Notes: a model not told the origin generated them from the letters alone. A stretch of 64,000 nucleotides of DNA from Flabesymbios commensalis (GCA_964017125.1 OZ024908.1:64307965-64371964); one strand, 5' to 3'; shown: positions 10,829-22,339, counted from the stretch's first letter. Numbers and translations: made by a program.

Positions 10829-11880
10829 CAGTCGACTGGTAATATTACACCATTGTACCAGCCGCCCAGTGGTAATATTACACAGTTGTACCAACCCCTT
10901 AGTGGTAATATTGCACAGTTGTACCAGCTGAGCAGTCAGTGGACTGGTAATATTGCACAGTTGTACCAGTTGAGCAGTCAGTGGACTGGTAATATTGCAC
11001 AGTTGTACCAACCGTCCAGTGGTAATATTACAGTTGTACCAACCGCCCAGTGGTATTATTGCAGTTGTACCCACCGCCCAGTGGTAATATTACAGTTGTA
11101 CCAACCACCCAGTGGTAATATTGCAGTTGTACCCACCGCCCAGTGGTAATATTACAGTTGTACCCACCGCTCAGTGGTAATATTACTATTATACACAATC
11201 GTTCCAAGGACTCATGAAGTATATATAAACATCCTTGCCTTGGTCGTACCGACTCCTCAGTGTTAAATATAGCTACTCATCATGTTCATCATACTTGATT
11301 TAATCAGGTAATCAGCATGTTAATATTCACCTGTTCACTCAAAACTTTTTTTTTAAATTTGGAACGCCATTTGTATTCTATTCAGCTGAGCAGTCAGTGT
11401 ACTGGTAAAATTGCACAGTTGTACCAGCTGAGCAGGCAGTGGACTGGTAATATTGCACAGCTGTACCAGCTGAGCAGTCAGTGGACTGGTAATATTGCAC
11501 AGTTGTACCAACCGTCCAGTGGTAATATTGCAGTTGTACCAACCGCCCAGTGGTAATATTACAGTTGTACCCACCGCCCAGTGGTAATATTACAGTTGTA
11601 CCAACCACCCAGTGGTAATATTGCAGTTGTACCCACCGCCCAGTGGTAATATTACAGTTGTACCAACCGCTCAGTGGTAATATTACTATTATACACAATC
11701 GTTCCAAGGACTCATGAAGTATATATAAACATCCTTGCCTTGGTCGTACCGACTCCTCAGTGTTAAATATAGCTACTCATCATGTTCATCATACTTGATT
11801 TAATCAGGTAATCAGCATGTTAATATTCACCTGTTCACTCAAAACTTTTTTTTTAAATTTGGAACGCCATTTGTATTCTA
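10829..11880. repeat. Minisatellite inside a recent ~500-bp tandem duplication
   Basis: Units of roughly 30 bp (GGTAATATTACAGTTGTACC plus a CCAACCGCCCAGT-like part) repeat at 10829-11190 and 11383-11690. Each block is followed by the same ~200-bp sequence: 11181-11380 matches 11681-11880 at an offset of exactly 500 bp with no difference that I noticed. Long open frames on both strands here are products of the repeat. Confidence 0.9.
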
Positions 11881-12148
11881 TGCAATTACGGCTGATATAA
11901 GTGTTAAAATAATAATGGTATGTTAATTATATGCAATGCCAATGGGAATTCAGAGGGGCTAAATTCCTTCACCTTTTCACTTTACTTGCCACAGTCGTGC
12001 TCCCTGCTATAAATATGGTAAGTATCAGGTTATGACCAGGCTAATAATTGTTACATGAATATGGGAAAAACGATGGCCCCGAGTGATCATTCTCCTTATT
12101 ATATTCTCGGTACATGTTTTTGCATATAGTCATTCACACGCCACGTCT

Positions 12149-12217
12149 AAAGGCAGTATCTGCTTACTTATAAAGTAAAGTAAGGAGATACTGCCTTTTG
12201 GCTTTGCACGGCAGTAT
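12149..12217. mobile_element. E-family palindrome, followed by a decayed P element
   Basis: AAGGCAGTATCTGCTTACTT and the complement ending GCTTTGCACGGCAGT. P remnants lie at about 12225-12305. Confidence 0.6.
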
Positions 12218-12616
12218 AGGGCTGTTCCAACAACGTCTGCCATGAACAGATGAAGGATGGCCCACCATTGACCCAACATTGTATTTGTTATTATTGGGCA
12301 GGTTGTGTGGTTACTCTGAGGCGTATCTAGGTAAAAATAGAGTGCATGGTATTTTTTATTATTATTACTGACCGTTATATCGTTACCTCCTGTATTGATT
12401 ATTAATCTATATTGATATGGTTATCAAGAATAATGTTTAAACAACACTTGAATATTTTTATAGCATCATTGTGAGTATGAGAGCCGTGAGTGACATTTTC
12501 AAAATCTAAAAGTCTGTCATACAAACAGCTGACACACACATGATTATCAGTTTATACATACATATATATGATTATTTTGTAAGCCACTCTTAGGTAGATA
12601 GCTCGACCTCAGCAAA

Positions 12617-12955
12617 TTAACCCTTCAACCATGGAAAGTGCTAAACACGTCTATGCTGCAGTGCAAAAGACAGCATCTGCTTACATCACAAGTGAGCAGA
12701 CACTGCATTTTGCCTTTGCGAAGCAGCATAGTCGTTTTTAATCCGTTTTATTATCCGTTTGAATCGCAGTTATTGGGAGCAAAATGTCTGTTTAAGCATC
12801 AATTACCATGATTAGGATTTGCACATTTTGGATCTTAAATTAAACAAAATTAAGAGTATGTATATAATACGGTTTGTCACCTACTTAAAGTTTTGGGTCG
12901 CGATAGTGAGACACAACTTCAAACGGGGGTCAAATTATTTAATTCAGCGCTTTAA
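12617..12955 (+). mobile_element. D-family MITE hosting an E element
   Basis: TTAA at 12617-12620 and 12952-12955; right end TCAGCGCTTTAA. The hairpin lies at about 12875-12930. An E palindrome (12651-12731) sits inside, so E inserted after D. Confidence 0.65.
12651..12731. mobile_element. E-family palindrome nested in D
   Basis: Arms CTATGCTGCAGTGCAAAAG and complement-like AAGCAGCATAG; centre ACATCACAAGT. Confidence 0.65.
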
Positions 12956-12974
12956 CATGTTTAATCATGTTAAT
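12951..12974. repeat. Two overlapping CATG scars
   Basis: TTTAA-CATG-TTTAA overlaps TTAAT-CATG-TTAAT at the right end of the D element. Confidence 0.75.
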
Positions 12975-13004
12975 CTGTTCCTAATTATATTATTTTTTCC
13001 ATTT

Positions 13005-13158
13005 TTATTAACTCATTAAATCCCACCTTTTGAGCATGTTAAAGATGATAAAACGTGACACGAATCAGCAATATTTCAAATCGTTTTAAGACCTGAAGAC
13101 ATCCATTTTAATAATCTGATAATATACACTCACTTGAAGTTGTGGATCGCGTCATACA
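13005..13158 (+). mobile_element. A-family MITE, truncated within the hairpin
   Basis: Matches the left and middle of A and stops at GAAGTTGTGGATCGCGTCA. Confidence 0.55.
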
Positions 13159-13542
13159 CAATACATGTATACAAAATGACGCATACTATCATGACTCTAA
13201 AATGGTGATATTATTATTACTTTCTTTTGGCGTTTCAAAGCGACCATTAGCAAGATTAGTGTTGTATCTGAAGACTGCATAGTGGGGACATCTGTTGGCC
13301 ATGTGCTGGTAATTCCAAACCTATATGGTAATGGCCGTGTAGACAAACTACCCTGCTCTACCCATTTTGTCCACTGCTCCAGTCTGGCCTATCAATCTAT
13401 CGGCAAACCCTCCGGTAAACTTATTTACACGATTGGTTACCTTTCGTACGTGCACTGATTCACACACGCATGCCTAATTATTGCTCAAATGGTCGACTGC
13501 CATTGTGGATGGATTTTACTGTTTGGAATGTCACTGAGCCTA

Positions 13543-13757
13543 TTAACCCTTTAACCGCCGGTGTCGCATATATTCGGGTTTTCATTTCTTATTAGCACAT
13601 TATGTACCACCTTTTAAATATGTTAAAGAAAAAATATGACATCAATCAGCAATATTTGAATAATTTTCACTCACTTGAAGTTGTGGATCGCGTCAGCGAG
13701 ACACAATTTCAAGTGGGTGAAAATTCAGATTGAATAATTTGGCGGTTAAAGGGTTAA
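13543..13757 (+). mobile_element. A-family TTAA MITE, intact
   Basis: TTAACCCTTTAACCGCC at the left, GGCGGTTAAAGGGTTAA at the right, TTAA on both sides. Hairpin arms CACTTGAAGTTGTG / CACAATTTCAAGTG lie near the right end. Confidence 0.85.
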
Positions 13758-13979
13758 TTATGTTTATGCAATATCATGGCTGTTAAGTTCAAACATTGAT
13801 GAAGAAGACGATACAAATATGTAAATAGAAATTCAAGTCACTTGTTCGCAGAGACCGAATAAAACGTTCGACGAATAGAAGGCAATAAAAAATGATAAAC
13901 ACGATGAAGCACATGATTCCATGCGACCTGGCACCCCGGCCTGGCACTTTTCTGATACCTTGGATACGGAAGGTGTCGA

Positions 13980-14226
13980 TTAATCCTTTAACCGCCGGTG
14001 TCGCATATATTCGATTTTCATTTTTTATTAGCACATTAAGTACCACCTTTTAAACATGTGACAAAGATAAAATGTGACATCAATCAGCAATATTTGAAAA
14101 CTGTTGACTTCCATTTTGCCAAATCTGAATAATTTTCACTCACTTGAAGTTGTGGATCGCGTCAGCGAGACGCAACTTCAAGTGGGTGAAAATTCAGATT
14201 GAATAATTTGGCGGTTAAAGGGTTAA
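13980..14226 (+). mobile_element. A-family TTAA MITE, intact
   Basis: TTAA at 13980-13983 and 14223-14226; the best-preserved A copy for length and internal hairpin. Confidence 0.85.
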
Positions 14227-14511
14227 TATCAATATTTTGTATCTTATCTGTATTCCTATCTGCCATGACAACGAGTGACATCATATTGACTCTTTAGTTC
14301 TTAAGAGACGAATTTATGTACTTGGCGATTTTTCAAGCTGGCGTGATCATCCAAACAACATATTCTATGTGATGGTAATAAGCTCACAATTTATTAGAAT
14401 TAATAGTTTATCTTCGCTTTTCCATAAACTGGTGTATAGCATGTAAGCAAGGAATCTATAGATTCCTTGCTGTGAGCGACTTTATCTTCCACAAACCGGT
14501 GATCTCTCACT

Positions 14512-14594
14512 GCCATACTGCCTTACAGTGGCAAAAACAGTATCTGCATGCTAGTAAAGTAACCATATACTTTATTTCGCAGTGCAGCATATTA
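14512..14594. mobile_element. E-family palindrome, decayed
   Basis: TGCCTTACAGTGGCAAAAACAG ... TTCGCAGTGCAGC; only weakly paired arms remain. Confidence 0.45.
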
Positions 14595-15121
14595 TTTACA
14601 TCCAAGCATGCAGTACTGTTATAGGAGGAGTTAAAAAAATCACGATACTTTTATAGCTGTTAATACACTGACATTATATCCTTACATTTATATCTACCGA
14701 GCATACAACAGTGGACATTGTTGACTGGGTTACCATGTTTACTGCCCGACATACTCGACATGTAGTATACTCATGCAGACCACGGATACTACAACACGGA
14801 GTAGTATCAAGAACTTTATAAAGATATTGGTATTATCCAACATCAGGAGTATCCTTGTACAGACTAATACCGGAGAGACATCCATGCCAACGCAAAGAAC
14901 GGGATACGTTCACCCGATGGCGATTTAGCGTTGGACAGACTTCGAGCCAATGCAACAGAAAATCAACATTAGCATGATTAGGTCAACATAATCGTGTTGC
15001 TGGGACGACGTAAGTTTTATGTTGCTTATGCACACATTCAGGAGTTTCAAATTAAGATATCCACGTTTTCAAGTGTTTTATGTATGTTTGTGGCTCCTCT
15101 ATACTGTGGGTGTTGCAATAT

Positions 15122-15229
15122 CCCAGCGGAAACGAGACGTTAAATCGATGTTGGGTTAATGTTGGCCCACCGTCGTCGACGCTCGTCCAACATTAACCCA
15201 GGATCGATTCAACGCCTCGTTCGTGTGCT
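15122..15229. mobile_element. P-family palindromic MITE
   Basis: Starts CCCAGCGGAAACGAGACG; centre CGTCGTCGACG; right end diverged. Confidence 0.7.
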
Positions 15230-15464
15230 GTTTGAACATGGTGCGTCGAGTGTTGATCTATATGATGTCTATGTTGACCACCTATGTGGCCAAATTGTTA
15301 GAAATTCGTGGATATTTGCTGTTTTTGAAAAAAATTGTACAATTTTATTTCACATTTTTATTCCAAGTAAAAGAGTGAAAAAATGATAAAATAATAAAAA
15401 GTAGTAAAATAGTTCCGTATCTAGCAGTATATTATCTCAAACGGATTCAGGGGTTATTCCCAAG

Positions 15465-15696
15465 GGTGAGAACCCCGCTGAAATATTTTTATATAATTAA
15501 TTTGAAATCATCATAAACCTGATAAACATGATGTCTTTATTTGAATGTTTTGGGTCTACAGTCATTATAAATACTGGTATTTTAATTCTTTCAGTGCGGA
15601 GATTGACTTTTGACGCCAGAATCTGACCCCGGGAATCTGACGTCTAAACACGTCAGACTCTGACGTCTAAAGTCAGTCCCCGCGCTGAGAGGTTTA
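15465..15696 (-). mobile_element. B-family MITE with CCTG scar
   Basis: B hairpin near the right end and GGTTTAA terminus. At 15513-15526 ATAAA-CCTG-ATAAA replaces a single ATAAA of other B copies, followed directly by another CATG. Confidence 0.65.
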
Positions 15697-15784
15697 ATCA
15701 ATTTAGAATCCGGCGCTGTATCTACTGTGGAGTGCGGGATCCACCTCTAATTGATGCCGAAATCATTGCCACTAATATACGTTT

Positions 15785-16080
15785 TTCTTAAACAGTTACA
15801 GGGATACTATTCAAGAGAAGGGATCCGAGAGTCAATCGGATAGAACATGACACTTCATAGGGGGTTTGGGGGGATTCTTTGAAACTAAATATAATTACGA
15901 ATCCGTCCCTGCGTCCAGGTTTCTGTCGCGTGTAAAAATGAAATTTAAGGGGTTTTAGACCACCTTTGTGCACGTGTAGGCCAAACTGGGCCAGTAGAGC
16001 CTCCATACACAGAATTCGAAATTCGAGCCCTGTCGGTTTGAGGCTGAGCACACTACGTCTCGGCCACGGAGGCTCCCCAC
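15785..16080 (-). mobile_element. tRNA-derived SINE
   Basis: Read on the minus strand, the head has an A box (GTGGCCGAGACG) and a B box (GGGCTCGAATTTC) about 40 bases apart, in the style of a Ser/Leu tRNA. The body runs to lower coordinates. The head cannot fold as a functional tRNA throughout, so it is not called a tRNA gene. Confidence 0.6.
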
Positions 16081-16402
16081 AGTCTGCCGTATGTAGGGTT
16101 ATTGTTTGCTCAGCGTCTTCGACGATGCTCACAAGAACAGATTGATTTTCTGGGCACCGGGTTCTAGTGTGTAGTTCCAGTGTGTTCGTGACCCGGATTC
16201 CCTTTCAACATGTCCAGGAACATCTCGTCAAAAACGACCAAGATACATCTTTGCTTATCATAGCTTATCATAGCTTTACAGTACTATAGAAGTGTTTTTT
16301 GCCTGGGTTAACATGGTTAATGCCCAATTGAACTTCCTAATATATATATATATTATACATGTTTTACTCCACGTGAGTGGCTCTCTTCATGGAGAGACAT
16401 AT

Positions 16403-16498
16403 CCCAGCAGACAAGATACGTTGACCCAATGTTGGCGCGAAGTTTACACGACGTCGAACCTCGCGCCAACATTGGGTCAACGTATCGTGTTTGCTGAG
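16403..16498. mobile_element. P-family palindromic MITE, shortened
   Basis: Starts CCCAGCAGACAAGATACG; ends CGTGTTTGCTGAG. Confidence 0.75.
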
Positions 16499-16533
16499 AC
16501 AGGGGCTGAGCCGAAGATCGAATATCCTATGCT

Positions 16534-16652
16534 CAGCAAAGTTGACCAACACGATTATGTTGGCCCATTGTTGGCTCGATGCTGGGCCATCGTCGTAGAC
16601 GGTGGACCTACATTGAGCCATCATTGGGTCAGTGCATATAGTGTTTGCAGGG
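16534..16652. mobile_element. P-family palindromic MITE, diverged
   Basis: Starts CAGCAAAGTTGACC; centre CGTCGTAGACG; ends TAGTGTTTGCAGGG. Confidence 0.6.
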
Positions 16653-17116
16653 ATAATATAATAGCGAGCTATTGTGTAGCAGCACGTTATTATGGGGATG
16701 ACCAGCTATTGTAGTTATCGACATTTTTACCATTAGCTGGACTCGTCAGATAGTATCCCCAACCCAACAACACTAAACTATGACTATTGTATTAGCTCAT
16801 AGGCGTGAACAACACTGGCACAACATTAATCCAGCAATGTCTCGTGCTTGACGCCTGGACAGTTCACTCTCGTACAACCGCTTATCAATTTGTTTAGTTT
16901 CTCCAATATATCCCATTATATAATAAAGAGTTATCGGGTGGCTACTACGCTAGCAGCCTCCTGTCTACTGTACACTAATAGTCAGTCTACCTATCCCAAG
17001 TCCTCACGGTTCGTGATCGCTCTGTGATGTCCTCCAATATCACAGACCTTATTACCAACTGTGGGGGCACTGTAAGTCTTTAATTTTTGAGAATTTTTTG
17101 TGGTTTCATGATTTCT

Positions 17117-17170
17117 CTGGCCATACTGGCCGAAAAGTGAAGTAAAGAAGACATTTACTTACTTACTTAA
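17117..17170 (+). mobile_element. Retroelement 3' end with (TTAC)n tail
   Basis: GGCCATACTGGCCGAAAAGT then GAAGTAAAG and a (TTAC) run. The same module recurs at 17606-17663. Such tails mark LINE or SINE 3' ends; the family is not identified. Confidence 0.5.
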
Positions 17171-17605
17171 TGGTTTCTCTGTTCATTGTTTATGTCATTC
17201 ATATTTATGTCTAAATGGGTTTACTTTTTTTTGATTATAGTATATAGTATTATAGTATATATTATATATTTGTTTTGACACTGTTTTGATTTAGACTTGT
17301 AGTTTTTACACAATCACTCCAATTTCATGGAGATATAGTGACTTGAAAAGTCGTTCATTTTATAATCACTTCATATTTTACATTATTTATACTGATATTT
17401 TTATACCCATTAAACTGTGTTGTAGTGCAGGCGCTTCAACATGTCATCAGACTCGTTACATATAGGTGCCAGGAGCATCGTCATCTTATCATATCAAACA
17501 CTTTAAACTGAATATTTTAGTACGAACATGCTTTTATTAGCTTTGTCTTTCCTTTACTACTTGAACTATACAATATGGGATATTGTAATACCTGGAATTT
17601 TCACT

Positions 17606-17663
17606 TCAATGGCCATACTGGCCGAAAAGTGAAGTAAAGCAAATATTTTACTTACTTACTTAC
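17606..17663 (+). mobile_element. Second copy of the (TTAC)n-tailed 3' end
   Basis: Nearly identical to 17117-17170 and placed immediately before the LINE fragment. Confidence 0.5.
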
Positions 17664-18562
17664 CTATCTCAAGGTTTCCGAGACATGAGCGACAATGGAA
17701 TTAAAACTTTAAATGACCTTTTAAAGCTACAAAAAGATCTTGAATTACTTGAAAATTGGGCTGATGAATGGGGTATGAACTTTAATGCCAAAAAGTGTTA
17801 TATAATTTCCACCGAAAAGGGGGGAATCCCTTTTTTCTACACCCTAAATGACCATATTTTGCAATATGCTGGTACAAACCCATATCTGGGCGTCACACTT
17901 TCTGAAGATCTGACATTTGACGCTCATGTAGGAAACATTACCAAAAAGGGCAGTCGAATGCTTGGTTTCATACAAAGAAACCTCAAGGGCTCTCCACCAC
18001 GCCTTAAGGAACTGGCATACCTGACATTGGTCAGATCTGGCCTAGAATATGCGTCTGTTGTCTGGGACCCGTTCCTGCAGAGGGAAATCGATCGCCTCGA
18101 AAAGATCCAGCGCAGGGCGGCACGCTTTGTCACCAATAATTACAGGAGGGAATGTGGACTCACCTCGACCCAATTGATTGACAGCCTAGGTTGGGGTAGC
18201 TTGCAAGAACGCCGCAAAACAGCTAGACTTTGCATGCTCTACAAACCAATTAATAGAGAGTTAGCCCTCTCGATTGATATGCTGTGTAGACCTGGCAGTA
18301 GAACAAGGGGCAGCACACAAATTTTCAGAACCATTAAAACCAAAAAGATACCGTTCTCAAATTCTTTCTTCATTAGAACTATACCGGATTGGAACAAACT
18401 ACCATCTGATGTAAAATTGGCGCCGACCTTCACAGCCTTTAAGGCTAGATTGAAGAAGTTGGACTAAAAATTGTTTTTAACTACCCATGCGAATCTCTCC
18501 CCGTGGCGCGATAGCACGCAAAGTGCTCCTGTCACGTAACTTTCAGATTCAGATTCAGAAAT
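17664..18562 (+). mobile_element. 5'-truncated LINE, C-terminal part of reverse transcriptase (jockey/CR1-like)
   Basis: One uninterrupted frame (17685-18467, 260 codons from the first ATG) encodes the region after the catalytic FADD motif of a non-LTR reverse transcriptase. Diagnostic stretches in order: LENWADEWGMNFNAKKC, YLGVTLSEDLTF, LEYASVVWDPFL, IDRLEKIQRRAARFV and FIRTIPDWNKLP, all typical of jockey/CR1-type proteins. The finger and palm motifs, the endonuclease and ORF1 are absent, so the ATG is incidental and the copy is 5' truncated, as is usual for target-primed insertion. A ~90-bp 3' UTR ends in a (CAGATT) tail near 18540-18560. The lack of stops suggests a fairly young insertion. 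Confidence 0.85.
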
Positions 18563-18704
18563 TGAAACAAAATAGCCGCCAGTAAGTCATTTTGAATTTC
18601 ACATCAACGAGATTTGTTATGATTGTATGAGAACAGGCTGTTCAGAAATTGTGTTATCTGATATCCCAAGGAAAGGAAAATTGAAAAAGAGCATACGAGT
18701 CAGA

Positions 18705-18870
18705 GGGTGCGTGGCGCATTGGTAGAACGCCTGACTGCTACGCCATTCACGCATTCACGCCATTCATGATTCAACCCCCCTGATCCTGCGTGGGTCTTTC
18801 AGAGAAACATCGTTGTTTTTCCCTTCTCAACGTGACTAGGCGATCACGTTAATGGCCGTCACGTCGATTT
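18705..18870 (+). mobile_element. tRNA-derived SINE, same family as 22340-22511
   Basis: A box GTGGCGCATTGGTAGAACG, weak B box TGATTCAACCC, then a body segment (TTTCAGAGAAACATCGTTGT) that aligns with the minus-strand SINE at 22340-22511. Confidence 0.55.
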
Positions 18871-18900
18871 AAGGTTGAAACCAGTCAGTGTTTGTTGACG

Positions 18901-19152
18901 TTAACCTTTAGATCACTGAGCTATTCAATCTGAATTTTCAGTCACTTGAAGTTGTGTCTCGCTACCGCGACCCACAACTTCAAGTGACGGAAAATTATTT
19001 GTGAAATTTATGTCCCAACATATATCAGTGTTTCAAGATTGAAGACATAGTTCACTATGAGCAGCTCATTATCAGGGGTTATACACATGATACAGGTGCT
19101 ACTAAAAACACAGAATGTCTACTGTGGTCGACATCAGTGCTCTAGGGGTTAA
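18901..19152 (-). mobile_element. C-family TTAA MITE, intact
   Basis: TTAACCTTTAGATCACTGA at the left, CAGTGCTCTAGGGGTTAA at the right. Hairpin CAGTCACTTGAAGTTGTG is near the left end in this orientation. Confidence 0.8.
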
Positions 19153-19673
19153 TTTCGTAAGGGCCACGCGCTGCGCGCTCCTTCATAGTATATTTACTCG
19201 TGGTCAGCGGTGATGGGATTGGTGATTGGGGCTCTGAAAGGAGCCGTTTTGTGTGACACATGAGGCAGTGAGCTCTCTATCATACCACTGAAGGAGGCGG
19301 AGTCTGGTCTTAAGCAATGAGCTCTTTATCATTACATTGCTAGCTTGGGTGATGGCACGGCGGACGCGGATGGTTGGCTGAAGATGACGGTTCAATGATG
19401 GTGGTTTCAAACACACTGCTCAGGAAGCAGATCACATCTCAAACGGGTCAGTACTTGCCCTCTCTTCTGGCGGCTGGTCGCTCAAACGGCTGTTTCTATA
19501 TGGTTCAGTAGCCTTGGTTCCTTGTCTCCGATGCTTTGTACAATCACCTACTTCACCAGGTGAAAAGAGAGAGGCACTATAAGGTTTATACCAGGACTAG
19601 TGCATAATTTCGCGTCAGCCCTCGCGCTGCGCGCTCCTATGATGATGGGATTGGCTCTCGAAATGTTAACAGG
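19153..19673. other. Stretch without a recognised gene
   Basis: The motif GCGCTGCGCGCTCCT occurs at about 19165 and 19625, each followed by a related GATGGGATTGG sequence, suggesting an old ~460-bp duplication. Nothing else identified. Confidence 0.35.
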
Positions 19674-19880
19674 TTAACCCTCAAAGCGAAAACTTCAATA
19701 ATTTAAATTTTCACCCATTTGGAAGTTGTGTCTCGCTAACGCTAACAAGCGGGTGAAAATTACTCATATTTGTGGAAATTGAAACCAAACATTTGCAAAT
19801 CTTGGATTTTTAACCGCTGATTTCGCTCCCGATAACGTGAATAACAATGATTTATTCGGCTAACAAAACAGATTTAAATC
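19674..19880 (-). mobile_element. D-family MITE interrupted by E
   Basis: TTAACCCTCAAAGCGAAAAC, then the D-type hairpin and the conserved AAACCAAACATTTGCAAAT segment. An E palindrome (19887-19961) interrupts the far part; the outer end is unclear. Confidence 0.55.
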
Positions 19881-19886
19881 AACCAT

Positions 19887-19961
19887 GCTGCCGTACAAAG
19901 CCAAAAGGCAATATCTGCTTGCATTACAAGTAAGCAGATACTGCATTTTGGCTTTGCAGAA
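19887..19961. mobile_element. E-family palindrome nested in D
   Basis: CTGCCGTACAAAGCCAAAAG ... CTGCATTTTGGCTTTGCAG. Confidence 0.7.
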
Positions 19962-20040
19962 CTACTCCAAATCACTACTATACGGTACCATAGAGTGCTA
20001 CTACTCACACTCTGTGTCCTCGCAGCGCACACGATGCGTA

Positions 20041-20274
20041 TTAACCCTTAGAACACTGATGTCGACTACAGCAGACATTCTGCGTTTTTATTGGCACCTG
20101 TATAGCCAGTTGTTAAAAGTGAAAATGTGCTTTCAATTTTGAAACAGTGATATATGTTGGGACTTACCTTTCACAAATAACACACATTTTCAGTCACTTG
20201 AAGTTGTGTCTCGCTACGCACAACTTCAAGTGGCTGAAAAATTAAATTGAATATGTCAGTGCTCTGAGGGTTAA
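20041..20274 (+). mobile_element. C-family TTAA MITE, intact
   Basis: TTAACCCTTAGAACACTGA to CAGTGCTCTGAGGGTTAA. It shows the empty ATATG target that carries a CATG scar in the copy at 20901. Confidence 0.85.
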
Positions 20275-20510
20275 CATGATTAATACTGTCTGTTTGTATC
20301 ACTCCGTCATTCAGTCATCACATGTTGAGGGTAGTCCGCGTTTCCTCCCATGGTTTTACACATGCATTGCAAGACACACTGGCCTTTCTGATGGAAAATT
20401 GGTTAGTTTTCATTACAGAACATAGAACTTAAAAGTCACTTCGTCTTGTAAAAATGAGAGAGAAACATGCCTCAACTTGAACGAGTCCTAATACCGAAGA
20501 ACCATGTCAA

Positions 20511-20551
20511 GCAAATACTGCCTTTTTGCTTTGCACGGCAGATCTGCAGCT
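20511..20551. mobile_element. E-family half copy
   Basis: Single right arm: AAATACTGCCTTTTTGCTTT then GCACGGCAG. Confidence 0.5.
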
Positions 20552-20666
20552 CCTGGGAGATGCGTGTCCTCTGGATTGCCCGATTGTCATTATGTTATGT
20601 GTTTTTTCTGCTTATACTTCAGCATTGATTGTGATTACAATACGTTTATAAGCCTAATATATAATC

Positions 20667-20787
20667 AATAGCTGTCATATTTTACAACGATGGGAGATAC
20701 GACTCCGATGGAATGAGTTGTAAATCATGAATTTACAGCTCATTACATCGGAGTCATATCGTTGTATTTACAAATGTGACAGCTATT
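20667..20787. repeat. K palindrome, 121 bp
   Basis: Arms AATAGCTGTCA...TACAACGATG...ATACGACTCCGATG and complement, loop AATCATGAATTTAC-like. Single copy here; MITE-like, no family assigned. Confidence 0.7.
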
Positions 20788-20900
20788 ATTATTATGATCA
20801 ATTAGCTGCAACGAAAGGATTTCGCATCACTGAATTATAACATGTTGGTACAATGTATTGTATCTTGCACAGCATGACAGTACTAGTGACTTAAGACTCA

Positions 20901-21148
20901 TTAAACCCTTAGCACACTGATATCGACTACAGTAGACATTCTGTGTTTTTACTACCACCTCTATAACCAGTTGTTCAAAGTAAAACGTGCTTTCAATCTT
21001 GAAACACTCCTATATGCATGATATGTTAGGACTTAAATTTCACAAATAACACAAGTTTTCAGTCACTTGAATTGTGGATCGCGGTAGCGAGACACAACTT
21101 CAAGTGACTGAAAATTTGAATTGAATATCTCGGTGCTCTAAGGGTTAA
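20901..21148 (+). mobile_element. C-family TTAA MITE with a CATG scar
   Basis: TTAAACCCTTAGCACACTGA to CGGTGCTCTAAGGGTTAA. At 21012-21025 it reads ATATG-CATG-ATATG; both other intact C copies have one ATATG there. Confidence 0.85.
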
Positions 21149-21299
21149 TATACACTATGTGGTTTGAATAACCAAAATGCCTTCAAATATCCCCCCAACC
21201 GCCCCCCCCCCCCGAGTGCAGTATCAGTTCGGAGTTTCTTTCGTGTCTCTGTTTTATTAGAGCAACACTACATTTTCTCTTTCTGTAAGTCAAGACACA

Positions 21300-21389
21300 C
21301 TGGCAAATGCTTTTCCAATGTTGGGCCAGCGTCGAAGTCGGAGGGCCAACATTGAAACAGCACTGGGTGAATGTCCCTTGTTTGCCAGG
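21300..21389. mobile_element. P-family MITE, left end lost
   Basis: Centre CAGCGTCGAAGTCGGAGGG and right arm to CTTGTTTGCCAGG. Confidence 0.55.
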
Positions 21390-21454
21390 ACGCTGTTTTC
21401 TACAGAATAAATTTAATGTTTTTTTTATAATTTGCTGGAAGTGGCAAAATCAGG

Positions 21455-21565
21455 TTTAAGAGAATCGGAAAGAGCTCACTAAACAAGATGATTTCAAAAA
21501 AAAAAACTTTGTTCTTTATCATGTTCATGATTTATACACAAATATTTCGGCGTTGTAACGGTTAA
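21455..21565 (+). mobile_element. B-family MITE, right part only
   Basis: GAATCGGAAAGAGCTCACTA then the B 3' segment to CGGCGTTGTAACGGTTAA. Confidence 0.6.
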
Positions 21566-21647
21566 TGTATCACCCTGAATACTTCAAGTATGACCAAGGA
21601 GTTACGACTGACTGTTAGTTCACTTGATAAATGTTTATGTGAAAGAA

Positions 21648-21901
21648 TACTCTGATGACATCGCAAGGCTTTGACACAGTGACCTCCATTTTTGAATGTA
21701 ATCATGGTAATAGTTCTAATACGATCAAAAGTTTACGCCTGCTGAAAATGGCCTAGTTTGCATAGGCACTGGAAATATTCGTCTCCATTTCATGGCGTCC
21801 CGAGTTTTTTGGTAGGCAGCGCGAGTGTCGTTTTTACACAGCTGGCTGTGACTAGGCCTACGGCGAAGTAAATGAGTTAGGCGGCCCAATCATACCGGGT
21901 A
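21648..21901 (+). mobile_element. G-family MITE with 9-bp target duplication
   Basis: TAC-TCTGATGACATCGCAAGG to CATACCGGGTA. GTGAAAGAA at 21639-21647 and GTGAAAGAC at 21902-21910 match 8 of 9. The tandem units at 22615 and 22970 show the empty site (ATGTGAAAGG). A GTAAT-CATG-GTAAT scar lies inside at 21698-21711 and is absent from the copy at 29561. Confidence 0.88.
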
Positions 21902-22339
21902 GTGAAAGACTTGACTTGTGATCATTTTTTATATGATGTCTTGTGAGGACCTAATCCTTGTTAGCCTCTTAGAGTACTGATGACGTCTATACCATGTATA
22001 CCAACGCGTTTTATCTCGCATTACACTGCTGCTCATGGTCATAAACGTTCTGCTGCGATGCGTTTCTTGGCCAATTAATTGAAGTTTACTCTTTGAGTAC
22101 AGATCAATCGTGATCACGTAAACAGTGGTAAAGGTAAAGGTGCAGGTTTATAGTCTGATATCAAGTCTGAAGACCTATCATCCGACTTTTACATTTTACC
22201 CCCTGGTCACTGAACCTGTTCATTCGTGTGCTTTTTCAACTCCACGAAGAGCATACATTCCTGCAGCCATTTCGGCGCATTGAACTCATCGTACACATTG
22301 CCATATCTGTCCTACCAGGTACTTATTTTCACCTGAGTC

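Noticed and set aside
10697-11707. Long frames of 70-150 codons on both strands
   Set aside because: Products of the minisatellite, whose unit lacks stops in several phases.
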